This document shows, piece after piece, positions 1 to 9,714 of a stretch of DNA of 64,000 nt. Position 1 is the stretch's first letter; the number at the start of each line of letters is the position of its first letter. The stretch is from UBA2336 sp965227265 (GTDB taxonomy: Bacteria > Bacteroidota > Bacteroidia > Cytophagales > Cyclobacteriaceae), in assembly GCA_965227265.1 (NCBI GenBank), contig OZ245738.1, positions 2,914,001 through 2,978,000 on the forward strand, in the 5' to 3' direction. The notes beneath the pieces were generated by a model, which saw only the letters and a list, made by a program, of their open reading frames with translations, was not told the origin of the DNA and searched no databases. The translations under genes and the position numbers were made by a program.

Positions 1-2254
1 GATGAATTTTTTTTGTGCTGCCAATAAACTCACCATCGATATGCCAGTACACCATTGCTGTTGAGCTGCGGTGAGCGAGTTCAAAAATTGTATTGCCGGG
101 TTTTCCGTCTAGGTCACGCGGAATAAAAATCCTGACGTTTGGCTTTGGGTAAATAAGATCCATGCTAGCCACAGTTTGCTGAGGCTGGCAATCTGAACGA
201 AATGGCGGAAGTGTTTTATAGGTTATGTTCTTGGCTCTGTAATAATATTCTTGTACCGGTGGTAAAACAAACCAGTCTTGCTGAACTGCTTTATCCAACG
301 ACTCACAATCACTGTGTACCCGGAACTTTTTATCTTCGTTTAGATAAACATTTTTATGAAATGTACAGAGTCCTGAAGTTTGACCAGGTTTATTTATCAG
401 AATAGTGTCAGCTTTTTCACAAAACTGTCCTAAGAGTTGACCGCTCTTTGTGCAGGTTATAACTTCAATCATTTCAGGCAATGGTTTACTAAACCATGCA
501 TTTCCTTCCAATTGAGAAAAGATATCGAACATAACAGGCGATGCAGCTTCAGTTCCCGTTAGTCCCGGACGACCTTCACCATCTGCATTACCAACCCAAA
601 CACCAACAGCGTATTTAGGTGTAACGCCAACAGCCCAACCATCGCGAAAGCCAAAGCTGGTTCCGGTTTTCCAGGCAATTTTCTTTGAGCTCTTAAAATA
701 CCTCCATCCTGTTTCTTCGCCTGGCCGATAAACTTCTTTTAACACGTCCATGGTTTGATAAATCGCGGCAGCACTTAACCATGTGCTCTCTTCTATTATT
801 TTTTCCTGTTCTGGTTGATTGATGTACACCGGTTTGTGAAAATCATTTTTATCATACCGATTTTTACCCGGATAATCAAAATAGTGATTAAGCGTTCGCG
901 CCATGGAAGCATACATCCCGGTAATGTCCCACAGTGTCCCTTCAGCACCTCCCAATATTAAAGACAGTCCATAATGATCTGCTGGTTTAGTAAGAGAAAG
1001 GCCTGCGTTCTTCAATAGTTCATGAAATCGTTCATACCGATATTCTTTCAGTAGATAAACCGCGGGAACATTCAATGAACGGATCAGCGCTTTATCAGCC
1101 GGAACTGCTCCGTCATAATCTTTTGTAAAATTCTTAGGCGCAAATCCGCTGATCACGGTTGGTACATCGGGTAATAATGTTTTGGAAAGAATTTTTCCGT
1201 CATCGAGCATGGCCGCATACAGGAATGGCTTAAGAATACTTCCAGTACTTCGTGGTGCCGAGGTCAAATCGACATCAAACCCATGTGCCTTTCCGGAGTT
1301 TACATTACCGGCATAAGCAAGCACGCTTCCGGTTTCTACGTCCAGTACAATAGCACACGCATTATGGATCTGGTTGCCTTTCAATCGCTGATAATGATCA
1401 TCCAGAATCTGTTCGGTTCGTTCCTGCAGTTTTATGTCAATTGTACTTTTTATCTTCTGTTCTGACATGCCATCAGCAGATGCGCGAAGCAGCAAGTGAC
1501 GGGCTATCCTCGGTAATGGAAGCGGTTCATCCGGAATGGGTTCTGTGACTGACAATTCGTAGGTAAGCGAATCAATGACTTCGTTGTTCTTCAACTTTAG
1601 CAAAAGCTTATTCCGTTTACTGATAAGTTTGTCCCGATTCTTAGCCAAGTGAATTAAGGATGGAGCGTTAGGGAGCACGGCCAGCATGGATGCTTCCGCC
1701 CACGATAAATCTTTCGGTTCACGACCAAAATAACGCCAGCAAGCAGCTTCAAGACCTACAACATTACCTCCAAAAGGTGCGTGCGATGCGTACAACGACA
1801 GGATTTCCTTTTTTGAGTACCGAAACTGAAGGCGTGTTGCAAGGACTGATTCAAAAATTTTTTCGACTACAGTTCTGCCGGTTTCTTTACGGGATAACCG
1901 AATTACCTGCATATCGATTGTACTGCCTCCACTCACAATTCTGCCTTCAGAAATATTCTGGCGCATAGCCCGACCCATAGAGAGAATGTCAACACCCGGA
2001 TGATTGAAAAATCGTTTGTCTTCGTAAGTTATAAGGGCAGTAACAAATTTTTCGGGAACATCATTAAGCTCCGGGAAACGCCACTGACCATCGGATGCAA
2101 TAGACGCGCATAGTAAATCATTGTTGCTCGCCTCAAGAACTGTTGAATACCGTTCATTGAAAAGCTTACCCGGAAGACAAAAGTAATATGCAATCGCAAT
2201 CGCCAGCGAAAATAAAATGATGTAAACTTTGTACCGGGTGATGAATCCTCTCAC
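1..2254 (-). CDS. pbpC: Penicillin-binding protein 1C (3' end outside window)
   Basis: Bifunctional peptidoglycan glycosyltransferase/transpeptidase; 751 residues are visible and the C-terminus runs off the left edge. One membrane segment lies at about residues 8-27. The GT51 domain carries EDKRFFNHPG at 78-87 (Glu78 catalytic) and a GGSTIDMQ motif. The transpeptidase domain carries SILK (Ser339), SLN near 392 and KTGTS near 529-533. The tail after about residue 630 matches the BiPBP C-terminal domain typical of PBP1C. The start is GTG at 2254: an in-frame stop lies two codons upstream and no earlier ATG exists. It follows the alpha-2-macroglobulin gene, the standard partner of PBP1C in Gram-negative bacteria; the pair is thought to repair wall damage and trap intruding proteases. 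Confidence 0.95.
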   Translation of the reverse strand, partial: MRGFITRYKVYIILFSLAIAIAYYFCLPGKLFNERYSTVLEASNNDLLCASIASDGQWRFPELNDVPEKFVTALITYEDKRFFNHPGVDILSMGRAMRQNISEGRIVSGGSTIDMQVIRLSRKETGRTVVEKIFESVLATRLQFRYSKKEILSLYASHAPFGGNVVGLEAACWRYFGREPKDLSWAEASMLAVLPNAPSLIHLAKNRDKLISKRNKLLLKLKNNEVIDSLTYELSVTEPIPDEPLPLPRIARHLLLRASADGMSEQKIKSTIDIKLQERTEQILDDHYQRLKGNQIHNACAIVLDVETGSVLAYAGNVNSGKAHGFDVDLTSAPRSTGSILKPFLYAAMLDDGKILSKTLLPDVPTVISGFAPKNFTKDYDGAVPADKALIRSLNVPAVYLLKEYRYERFHELLKNAGLSLTKPADHYGLSLILGGAEGTLWDITGMYASMARTLNHYFDYPGKNRYDKNDFHKPVYINQPEQEKIIEESTWLSAAAIYQTMDVLKEVYRPGEETGWRYFKSSKKIAWKTGTSFGFRDGWAVGVTPKYAVGVWVGNADGEGRPGLTGTEAASPVMFDIFSQLEGNAWFSKPLPEMIEVITCTKSGQLLGQFCEKADTILINKPGQTSGLCTFHKNVYLNEDKKFRVHSDCESLDKAVQQDWFVLPPVQEYYYRAKNITYKTLPPFRSDCQPQQTVASMDLIYPKPNVRIFIPRDLDGKPGNTIFELAHRSSTAMVYWHIDGEFIGSTKKIH

Positions 2255-2274
2255 TACCTATCTTCCCACATATA

Positions 2275-2700
2275 TTATAAGCGATTAGAATGGCGCGATG
2301 CCAGCAACCACTTGCCGTTCTTCTGAATATAAAATTCAGTGTATTTTAAATCAAACTCAAGATCTTTACCGTCAAGCTTCACCATAAATTTACCGCGACC
2401 GATAATTACGGCTGAACCTGGATAAGCACGAGCCGAGGCTTCAATTATAGTAATAGCGGTGTAACGTAGTTTTCCTGATTTTATATCCTCAATAAATTCA
2501 GTCTTTGATTCACCCCAGCCATTGGAATGAATAAACACCATTCTGTCATCCAAAACAGGTACGAGCGAATCGTAATTCATGGTGATCATCCATTCGAACT
2601 TCTTTTTGGATAATTCCAGAATTGCTTTTTCTTGTTGAGTCTGTGCATTTGCCACAACCCCGCTTACAGCAAACAAGAGTATCAGAATATTTTTTTTCAT
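2275..2700 (-). CDS. Secreted DUF4440 / SnoaL-like (NTF2 fold) protein
   Basis: 141 residues with a clear signal peptide (hydrophobic residues 5-17, then ANAQ). The rest fits the small alpha+beta NTF2/SnoaL fold of DUF4440: an N-terminal helix with EWMITMNYDSL, then VFIHSNG, and a C-terminal sheet ending FYIQKNGKWLLASRHSNRL. The fold appears in enzymes and in plain binding domains, so no reaction can be assigned. It lies between the alpha-2-macroglobulin gene and pbpC, 20 bp before the latter, so a periplasmic role alongside them is possible. A terminator-like hairpin sits just in front of its start codon. Confidence 0.8.
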   Translation of the reverse strand: MKKNILILLFAVSGVVANAQTQQEKAILELSKKKFEWMITMNYDSLVPVLDDRMVFIHSNGWGESKTEFIEDIKSGKLRYTAITIIEASARAYPGSAVIIGRGKFMVKLDGKDLEFDLKYTEFYIQKNGKWLLASRHSNRL

Positions 2701-2701
2701 A

Positions 2702-2733
2702 GCTAAAAGAAGGGACTCGTGTTACCGAGTCCC
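2702..2733 (-). terminator. Intrinsic terminator-like hairpin between the A2M and DUF4440 genes
   Basis: Perfect 8-bp stem (GGGACTCG 2712-2719 with CGAGTCCC 2726-2733) and 6-nt loop. Read on the minus strand it is followed by TTCTTTTA and, one codon later, the ATG at 2700. It could reduce transcription from the A2M gene into the DUF4440 and pbpC genes. Confidence 0.7.
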
Positions 2734-2740
2734 GATTATT

Positions 2741-5700
2741 TTATTGTACCCCTGCAGCTTTTACTACTTCTACAACCTTTCCCTTTTTCCGGGCATAGAT
2801 TGTTTTATCATACATAGCTTCACAACTTACTGCTGGCAGATAATAAGTTCCTGCATACGTTGCCGTAAGACTTACCCGGAATGTTTTTGTGTTGCCTTTG
2901 TATAAATCAAAGAACGTATACACCCGGTCATCGCGAATATCCTGATAGGTGAAGTTACTAGTAGCAAGCGTGCTTTCATCATCATCGAGGCGCAGGTTAT
3001 TGATCTCCCAGCCCGATGGGAATACTTGTGACAATGCCAAATTCTGATAGCCCGAACGTACACTTGGATGATTAACCGTTACAACGGCAAGGAATTCAGT
3101 TCCTTGCTCAAGTCTGCTTGGATCAATTGGCCCACCATCTTCATCGGTGTAAGCAATGCTGATGCTCAGGTTTGATTCTGCATCTTCCTCAGCACCGCGT
3201 GCGGGTGTGCCCTCCATAATTAATCGGGTATAGAGTGCACCTTTACTTTCACTCTTAACTTTTACACTTCCTTTCTTCATGCCCTCAATCGGCACCACGA
3301 TTTGAGAAACCGGTAATTCACTGCCAACTGAAATTGTCTTTCCGTTATTCAATGTATACTCAAACTTAAGCTCACTCTTCTCAGAACCAGCAAACGCTGA
3401 AACAGCTTTTAGACTGTACGCAACTTCCTGTGTGCTCATCCAACTGTAAGGATTACTTAATGCAGTAGAAATCTCCTTAAAGATTTGCAAGCCTTTTGTA
3501 CGATCACCCAGCAGAATTAATGTTTCCAGGATAAATGCTTTATCGCGAATATCTGATCCATACGTATACCCGAGCTCACGATACGATTTCACGGCCGTGG
3601 ATAGATTCGCTACAAGCTTTTTAGCAGCTTCAAGCTGTCCGGCTTTTGCATATGCTGCAGCCAGCATCCAGGCTCCTGTTGTAGAGAGATTTCCGGTTTC
3701 ACGTAAGCGGTTCATCGCACCAAGTTCTGGCGAACCAGATAATGCCAGTGTATATAAGCGATACGCTTGCATTAAATCGTTATTGTAATAATCATCCGAT
3801 CTCCGCCACTCGAGTGCTTTATCCTTCTGATATTTTTTCCAGCGTTTGAGTATATCTGCCGGAACAAAATATCCCTTAGCTTCTGCCTCTACCAGGAAGT
3901 GACCACCGTAGGATGAGCCCCACTCGTCAGGCGTAGATTGACCAGGCCAATAAGCGAATCCGCCTTCTCGCGTAATGAACGATTTCAATCGCTCAACACC
4001 AGCCGTTACATTGCGTTGAATTTTTGCCTTCTCCGTTTCCGTAAGATCTTTTACACGATCTAAATAAAGTTGTGGGAATACTGATGACGTTGTTTGCTCA
4101 ATACAACCATATGGATAGTGAATCAAATACTCCAGTCTTGACCCTAAATTGATCGGAGGCATTGAAGAGACTTCCAGTATTGCCGTATTTGTCCCGGCAA
4201 TTCCAAACGGAGCCACGGGCGATTCCCATGTTTTGCCCGCATCAACTACTGCTTCGGCAATTTTAGAAACCGGGGTGTTCGGATTACGAACTTCGATTTC
4301 AATCACATCCGTACTCTTAAAGTTTCCGGAGCTTGCTGTTACCTCCACTTTAGCAATACCAATTTCACTTTTCACAGCCAGATCAAAATCGACCGTCATA
4401 TCACCAGCCGGACTCATGGCAACGGTTTGACTTGATGAACCCGTCACAGAAACAGGTCCGGTTATTTTCACGTCAACTTTAACATTACGAATACTCTTCT
4501 CCTGTGTGAATAAAGTTATCGGCAGCTTTAATGTTTCTTCGGGGCCTAACACACGCGGCAATGTTGCGAGAACCATTAACGGCTTACGTACAGGTGTAGC
4601 TTTTTCTGCTTTTCCGTACGCGCCTTCATACCCAGCAACCACCATTGTTTTTACAGAACCAATGTATTGCGGCATCGTGAATGTAAGTGATTTCGTATCG
4701 CCTTTACCAAGCGTATACGGGCCGAAGAATTTCACAACTGGCCTAAAGCGATTAGCACGAGGATCATCTTCTTTTGCAGCCAACTCGGCATCCCCACCGA
4801 CAGCGAGCAGACGTTCAATTCGTGAACCGAAGGCACCCATTACTTCATCATACAAATCCCAGGTACGAACGCCAAGTGCTTCACGCGCGTAGAATCTGCT
4901 CCACGCATCCGGAGTTTTGAATTTTGTGATGTCAAGAAGACCTTCGTCAACCATCGCTACAGTATAGGTCATCTTTCTACCTTCCTTTTCAGAAATTTTG
5001 ATGGTGACTTTTTCACCTGGTTCAAGTACTTCCGGCATGGAAATTTCAGGTTGTAAATGCGTTGCCGGATCTTCAACTCCAATTGCAGTTACACCATACA
5101 ATCTGATTGGCAAATCATTAACTGTTTGCGCATGTGGTTGAAGCAATGAAACATGGGCATAAACATTTGGTGCCATTTCGGAAGTAGCTTCAAAGCTGAA
5201 TTTGTTCTCACCTTGCTTAGTCTCAACCCAATATGTTTTAAGAACCTTGCTTCCACTTTCAATGCTAACCAAGGCGCGGCCTTCACCTGTACCTGGAATG
5301 GTGAGGTTTACTTTTTCGCCAATGTTATAGGATGGTTTATCAGCCGAGAATGAAAGCATCGTAGCTCCGCCTTTGCTGTCATCACCTCGCGAGCGACTGT
5401 ACCAACCGGGCTCATCTACATAAATAATTTTACCGGTGCAGTGACCTGATTCAGAATCACACGCACGAATAAAATACCTTCCGTATTCCGGTGCTTTAAT
5501 CTGGAAGCTCCATGAACCCTTTCCGTTTGATGTCGTTACTGTACCACTTTTAACAACCTGAGCGTAAGAACCTTCAACGTAATTGGCAATGTAATCGCTG
5601 GAATTATCCCACCACCAGCGCCAGTTGAGCTTGTAAATATTGAGCTCGATTTTTTTAGAAAGCGGACTTCCGTTCTCATCCAGCGTTACTACCTCAACCT

Positions 5701-8326
5701 TATGCGTTGTATCAGAATACAGAATTCCTGAATAGCGTTCACCTTCCGGCAATTTAATACCCACATAGGCATCGTATGGAGAATACGGCAACGCAAACCT
5801 GTCGGTGCTGAAGTTTCCGCTTTCTTCATACACTTTGCCTTTGAACACTGCGTTCAGGAAACCCGGTGCAGCGGACGATGTTTCAAGGGTTGCATTAACA
5901 TTTGCTTTTCCTTCAGAGTCCGTTGAACCTTCATACACCAGAACTGATTCGCTGGAGAATTGACGAGAAGGATCTTCAAAGATATGCTCCGGGTATTTCG
6001 CAAAAGTCGTAGGCACTTTTGAAAGCATAACCTCGAATTCTGCTTTTAGATTTCTGCCAGGAGCGCCATGCAGCCATTTAACATCCAGCGTTCCGTTTAC
6101 TTCAGGCGATGTTAACTTTTCTGTGCCAAAGTCGAGATTGATTTTGAGTCGATTCGGTTTAACAGTTTCAATCTTAATATTTTGATTGAATTCTGTTCCG
6201 CCAACTTTAATGCGGGCTGTCCAGTTGCCGGTGGGTGCATCGGGTTTTGTGGATGTTGTGAAATCATAGAATCCATTCTCAGAGGAAGAACGCACAAGCT
6301 TATTCACAACTTGTCCTTGCGGATTCTGAAGTTCAAAAACAACCGGATGTGCAGAAGGGAGAACCTTTGCTTTATCTTCTAAGATGAACGAAAGATGAAG
6401 TGTATCACCCGGACGCCAAACACCACGCTCGCCATACAAAAATCCTTTTAAGCCTTTTTGTACATATTCGCCCGAAACATCAAAATTGCTTAAGGAAAGT
6501 GAGTTGCCATCGTTTAACGTTAAGTAACCGCGTTGCGCTCCGTTTTTCGCGACTAACACAAATGGTTTCTCTTTGGTTTTTACTTCAACCTTACCGTCCG
6601 AATCAGTTGTAGCTTTTCCAATTACCTGTTGCTGATAATTATAGAGTTCAACTTCAATTCCGGAAAGCGGTTTTGTTGTTTTAAGATCGGTTACGAAAAT
6701 GAGTATGTTACCGTCACTGCCATTTTTCGCCAGCAAGCCCAGGTCTGAGGCCAGAATATTTCTTCTTATCGTTCTGTTCGAGGTATAGTACGATGAATTA
6801 CACGGATTATCACGTTGTTCCCAGTCGTAATCCTCTCCATAATAATAATCGTCATACTCATAGTAGTCGTAATCACTTCCGTAGTCGGAGTATTCATCGT
6901 AGTAAGCATCTTCCTCATCTTCAATTTCTTCCAAGTTATCTTCACCGGAGTCATCACAGAAATAAGCTGAATAGGATTTCTTGAAACTAAACTTTACCTG
7001 GTAGATAGCACCGGGTTCGCTGTTGATTAGTTTCGCAATATCCAATGTAAACCGATTCCATTTTCCAAGATCGGTTACACCTGCATTATCTAACGCGATT
7101 GTTTTCTTCAGTATGGATTTACCAACACGTCTTAATTCTTGTTGACCGCCTAGATTATTAACCTGCAGGAATTGTAACACATTATTCTCAAATACTTTTG
7201 TTATCTCAACATCAACTGAACGAAGGTTTACAGCTTCAAACGGTAACACAAGTCCATCGGTGCTTGGAAGAATAACTCCCTTTCCGGCAATTTTAATTTC
7301 AGGTTTCAATTGCTCGAACATAACTTCCCAAACTGCGCGTTTGGTCATCTTATAATCCAGAATGTTACGAACTCCCGCTTCCACCGAAATAGTTTTGCTT
7401 CCGGCCTGGCGCGCAGATGGATAAACCCAGATCTCATTATCATGAATGTCAAAATCCAAACCGGCAACTTCCGGTATATTGATCAATCCATTTAATTCCT
7501 GTTTCTCTTTCAGCGGATCAGAGAATTGTAAAATCACATACTGTGTTGGATTCTGTACAACCTTCGCATTCATGATCTTAAAATCACCTAATGCCGGAAT
7601 TGTAATTTGTTGCTCATCGTCACGGTTTACACCGAGCGGATTACCTTTTACCACAAGATTTACCGCACTCGAATCAGCCTTGCGTGAAACATCTTCAATA
7701 ACAAAATTGTGTTGCTTACCATCTGTTCCATGTACCCAGGTAACTTTCAAAGCATTGTTATCCTGTTTGGCCTGCAGCATTTTTTCGATGGCATCATTCT
7801 CAGCAAAGTCGGCCGTGTTCAACACACCTTCGATCTTCTGGCGCTTCAGTTCTGTTTTAACATACGGTTTTATGTTTTCAATGGAGGTTTCAAAATTTTG
7901 CGGAATAACCTGGAAGGAGTATTTGAAATTCTTCAACTCATCCGGTACCGTAACCAGCTTCGAAAGCTTAAAGGTTGCTTCATAAACCTGGCCGGAAGGC
8001 AGTCGGTTTTCCGGACGGAATTCGAGCGTTCGTGCATCTATCCAAAAAATCTTTCCTTTAATAGACGGACTGAAATCAAAAAGACTAACGGAACTTTCCT
8101 GTCCAATACTCGCAGAATCGGCAACATTATTAGCCAGCACAATAAGTAGCGTTGAGCCAGAAGGAACTACTCCGGCTGTATACGATGAAATATATTCCCC
8201 AAAAGCAGGATTGATATAATTGGTGACAGGTTTGTTGCGCTGGTTAATCGAATAAAAAAGTACAACAGCGATCAGCGCAACGCCTGCAATACCGATTGCA
8301 ATCTTTTTCCAGGGAAGGTTTTTCAT
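2741..8326 (-). CDS. yfhM: Bacterial alpha-2-macroglobulin (YfhM/ECAM type)
   Basis: 1861 residues, a usual length for the family. Residues 9-26 form a membrane anchor or uncleaved signal; there is no lipobox, unlike E. coli ECAM. Macroglobulin domains, including MG2-like repeats, fill the first 1000 residues. The thioester motif is intact: CIEQ at 1408-1411 in the context YPYGCIEQT, followed by the helical alpha/alpha thioester domain. Family role: a periplasmic protease trap that is cleaved in a bait region and then bonds covalently to the attacker through the Cys-Gln thioester. Oddity: residues about 455-510 are an almost pure Asp/Glu/Tyr tract. First gene of the set with DUF4440 and pbpC. 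Confidence 0.96.
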   Translation of the reverse strand: MKNLPWKKIAIGIAGVALIAVVLFYSINQRNKPVTNYINPAFGEYISSYTAGVVPSGSTLLIVLANNVADSASIGQESSVSLFDFSPSIKGKIFWIDARTLEFRPENRLPSGQVYEATFKLSKLVTVPDELKNFKYSFQVIPQNFETSIENIKPYVKTELKRQKIEGVLNTADFAENDAIEKMLQAKQDNNALKVTWVHGTDGKQHNFVIEDVSRKADSSAVNLVVKGNPLGVNRDDEQQITIPALGDFKIMNAKVVQNPTQYVILQFSDPLKEKQELNGLINIPEVAGLDFDIHDNEIWVYPSARQAGSKTISVEAGVRNILDYKMTKRAVWEVMFEQLKPEIKIAGKGVILPSTDGLVLPFEAVNLRSVDVEITKVFENNVLQFLQVNNLGGQQELRRVGKSILKKTIALDNAGVTDLGKWNRFTLDIAKLINSEPGAIYQVKFSFKKSYSAYFCDDSGEDNLEEIEDEEDAYYDEYSDYGSDYDYYEYDDYYYGEDYDWEQRDNPCNSSYYTSNRTIRRNILASDLGLLAKNGSDGNILIFVTDLKTTKPLSGIEVELYNYQQQVIGKATTDSDGKVEVKTKEKPFVLVAKNGAQRGYLTLNDGNSLSLSNFDVSGEYVQKGLKGFLYGERGVWRPGDTLHLSFILEDKAKVLPSAHPVVFELQNPQGQVVNKLVRSSSENGFYDFTTSTKPDAPTGNWTARIKVGGTEFNQNIKIETVKPNRLKINLDFGTEKLTSPEVNGTLDVKWLHGAPGRNLKAEFEVMLSKVPTTFAKYPEHIFEDPSRQFSSESVLVYEGSTDSEGKANVNATLETSSAAPGFLNAVFKGKVYEESGNFSTDRFALPYSPYDAYVGIKLPEGERYSGILYSDTTHKVEVVTLDENGSPLSKKIELNIYKLNWRWWWDNSSDYIANYVEGSYAQVVKSGTVTTSNGKGSWSFQIKAPEYGRYFIRACDSESGHCTGKIIYVDEPGWYSRSRGDDSKGGATMLSFSADKPSYNIGEKVNLTIPGTGEGRALVSIESGSKVLKTYWVETKQGENKFSFEATSEMAPNVYAHVSLLQPHAQTVNDLPIRLYGVTAIGVEDPATHLQPEISMPEVLEPGEKVTIKISEKEGRKMTYTVAMVDEGLLDITKFKTPDAWSRFYAREALGVRTWDLYDEVMGAFGSRIERLLAVGGDAELAAKEDDPRANRFRPVVKFFGPYTLGKGDTKSLTFTMPQYIGSVKTMVVAGYEGAYGKAEKATPVRKPLMVLATLPRVLGPEETLKLPITLFTQEKSIRNVKVDVKITGPVSVTGSSSQTVAMSPAGDMTVDFDLAVKSEIGIAKVEVTASSGNFKSTDVIEIEVRNPNTPVSKIAEAVVDAGKTWESPVAPFGIAGTNTAILEVSSMPPINLGSRLEYLIHYPYGCIEQTTSSVFPQLYLDRVKDLTETEKAKIQRNVTAGVERLKSFITREGGFAYWPGQSTPDEWGSSYGGHFLVEAEAKGYFVPADILKRWKKYQKDKALEWRRSDDYYNNDLMQAYRLYTLALSGSPELGAMNRLRETGNLSTTGAWMLAAAYAKAGQLEAAKKLVANLSTAVKSYRELGYTYGSDIRDKAFILETLILLGDRTKGLQIFKEISTALSNPYSWMSTQEVAYSLKAVSAFAGSEKSELKFEYTLNNGKTISVGSELPVSQIVVPIEGMKKGSVKVKSESKGALYTRLIMEGTPARGAEEDAESNLSISIAYTDEDGGPIDPSRLEQGTEFLAVVTVNHPSVRSGYQNLALSQVFPSGWEINNLRLDDDESTLATSNFTYQDIRDDRVYTFFDLYKGNTKTFRVSLTATYAGTYYLPAVSCEAMYDKTIYARKKGKVVEVVKAAGVQ

Positions 8327-8464
8327 AAAAACGGAGGTTATTATAAGGAGTTTTGAATATCCGAAAATTAGTCGTGGCGAAAGCCAATGGGCGTTAAAAT
8401 ATTTTTTGTTAAGATTAGTCCTGAGGCAATTTCGGTTAGAGATTAGCCTTAGTATATTTCAACC

Positions 8465-8917
8465 ATGATTGCGGTTATTCAACGGGTTTCCTCTGCTTCT
8501 GTGGAGATTGATAAGAAGGTAAAAGCCAGTATTGGAAAAGGTTTGTTGGTATTGGTAGGCATTGAAGATGCCGATAGCCTGGAAGATATTGATTGGCTTG
8601 CAGGGAAGATCGTAAACCTGCGTATTTTCAACGATGCTGAAGGCGTGATGAACGTAAGTGTTAAGGAAGATGGTGGAGAAATGATTATTGTAAGCCAGTT
8701 TACACTTCATGCCAGTACAAAAAAAGGAAACAGGCCGTCTTATATAAAAGCCTCTAAACCAGACATTGCAATTCCTTTATATGAGAAGTTTGTAAAGGCA
8801 GTGGAATTACTGCTTGAAAAGCTTGTTCAGACTGGTGAGTTTGGTGCGGATATGAAAGTAAGCTTGTTGAATGATGGACCCGTGACGATTATTATTGATA
8901 CGAAAGACAGAAAATAA
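8465..8917 (+). CDS. dtd: D-aminoacyl-tRNA deacylase (DTD1)
   Basis: 150 residues, the family length. It hydrolyses D-aminoacyl-tRNA (D-Tyr and others) so that D-amino acids do not enter proteins. Both signature motifs are present: SQFTLHA (SQxxxA, near residue 78) and NDGPVT near 138, with the cross-subunit Gly-cisPro. It starts at ATG 8465 with the typical MIAVIQRVSSASV. The sequence TATATTTC, one base off the minus-7 consensus TAnnTTTG, ends only a few bases before the ATG. The divergent neighbour is the A2M gene, 138 bp away; that spacer shows nothing else clear. Confidence 0.97.
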   Translation: MIAVIQRVSSASVEIDKKVKASIGKGLLVLVGIEDADSLEDIDWLAGKIVNLRIFNDAEGVMNVSVKEDGGEMIIVSQFTLHASTKKGNRPSYIKASKPDIAIPLYEKFVKAVELLLEKLVQTGEFGADMKVSLLNDGPVTIIIDTKDRK

Positions 8918-8948
8918 TTTAACAATTTGCAATTCGTTAATTTTGAAA

Positions 8949-9632
8949 ATGAGACAATTATTCTTTTTGATGATTTTACTGGGTAATTGCATTGGCATCT
9001 TCGCACAGAATAAATACGGACTTACTCCCACCGATTTCGAAGGTTACTCAAAAAGTGTTAAGGCAAATCCGAATAAGGAATTGATTGATCTTGAGAAATT
9101 CATTCCCGGAATTGTGCTGGATATACGGTATGCTACAACTAACAATTTTACGGGTGAGAAAATTTACAATCTCGCGAAAGCTTATGCACGAAAACCTGTT
9201 GCTGAAGCAGTAAAAAGAGCCCAGGCCGAATTAGCGAAGCAAGGTCTTGGAATAAAAATCTTTGATGCCTATCGTCCTTACGCTGCAACGGTGAGATTTT
9301 ATGAAGTTTATAAAGATACTACCTATGTAGCTTCCCCTTACAGAGGTTCACGCCATAACCGTGGCTGCGCGATTGACATGACAATTATCAATCTAAAAAC
9401 CGGAGAAGAACTTGAAATGCCAACCGGTTACGACTCTTTTAAAAAGGAGGCCTGGCCGTCAACACCCGTGAAAGATCCTATAATCCGTAAAAACCGTCAG
9501 CTTATTATAGATACTATGCAGAAGCAAGGCTTTAAAGTAAACGGATCAGAATGGTGGCATTTTGATTTTATTGGCTGGAAAAATTATGAAGTGATGGATA
9601 TCGATTTTGAAAAGCTCGAAGCTCGAGATTAG
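8949..9632 (+). CDS. ddpX: D-alanyl-D-alanine dipeptidase (VanX/DdpX family, M15D)
   Basis: A zinc peptidase that splits D-Ala-D-Ala, here a periplasmic enzyme for wall dipeptide recycling. An open frame exists from 8895, but ATG 8949 gives a proper signal peptide (MRQLFFLMILLGNCIGIFAQ) and avoids overlap with dtd, so 227 residues. Zinc ligands are visible in SRHNRGCAIDM (SxHxxGxAxD) and EWWHF (ExxWH). The substrate-binding stretch FDAYRPYAATVRFYEVY is also typical. It is not a resistance gene by itself: no vanA/vanH neighbours are present, and many Bacteroidota carry such an enzyme. Confidence 0.92.
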   Translation: MRQLFFLMILLGNCIGIFAQNKYGLTPTDFEGYSKSVKANPNKELIDLEKFIPGIVLDIRYATTNNFTGEKIYNLAKAYARKPVAEAVKRAQAELAKQGLGIKIFDAYRPYAATVRFYEVYKDTTYVASPYRGSRHNRGCAIDMTIINLKTGEELEMPTGYDSFKKEAWPSTPVKDPIIRKNRQLIIDTMQKQGFKVNGSEWWHFDFIGWKNYEVMDIDFEKLEARD

Positions 9633-9703
9633 AGGCTCGAGGCTGGAAGTTAGAAGTAAAGATTTCATTTTTTCCTCCTAACTATCGAACTTCAAACCTC
9701 TAA
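9629..9703. repeat. Imperfect inverted repeat in the ddpX-MazG spacer
   Basis: Left arm 9629-9656 (TTAGAGG...GTTAGAAG) resembles the reverse complement of 9675-9703 (TTAGAGG...GTTAGGAG), with a one-base length difference and several mismatches. The left arm follows three copies of GCTCGA. It may form a long weak hairpin. Function unknown. Confidence 0.45.
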
Positions 9704-9714
9704 CCACGAACATC

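Noticed and set aside
7446..7985. 179-codon open frame on the plus strand inside the A2M gene
   Set aside because: Antisense to a strongly conserved coding region, with composition that mirrors the sense codons and no recognisable motif.
8949..9632. VanX as part of a vancomycin resistance cluster
   Set aside because: There is no D-lactate ligase, VanH or VanRS nearby; single M15D dipeptidases are common housekeeping genes in this phylum.
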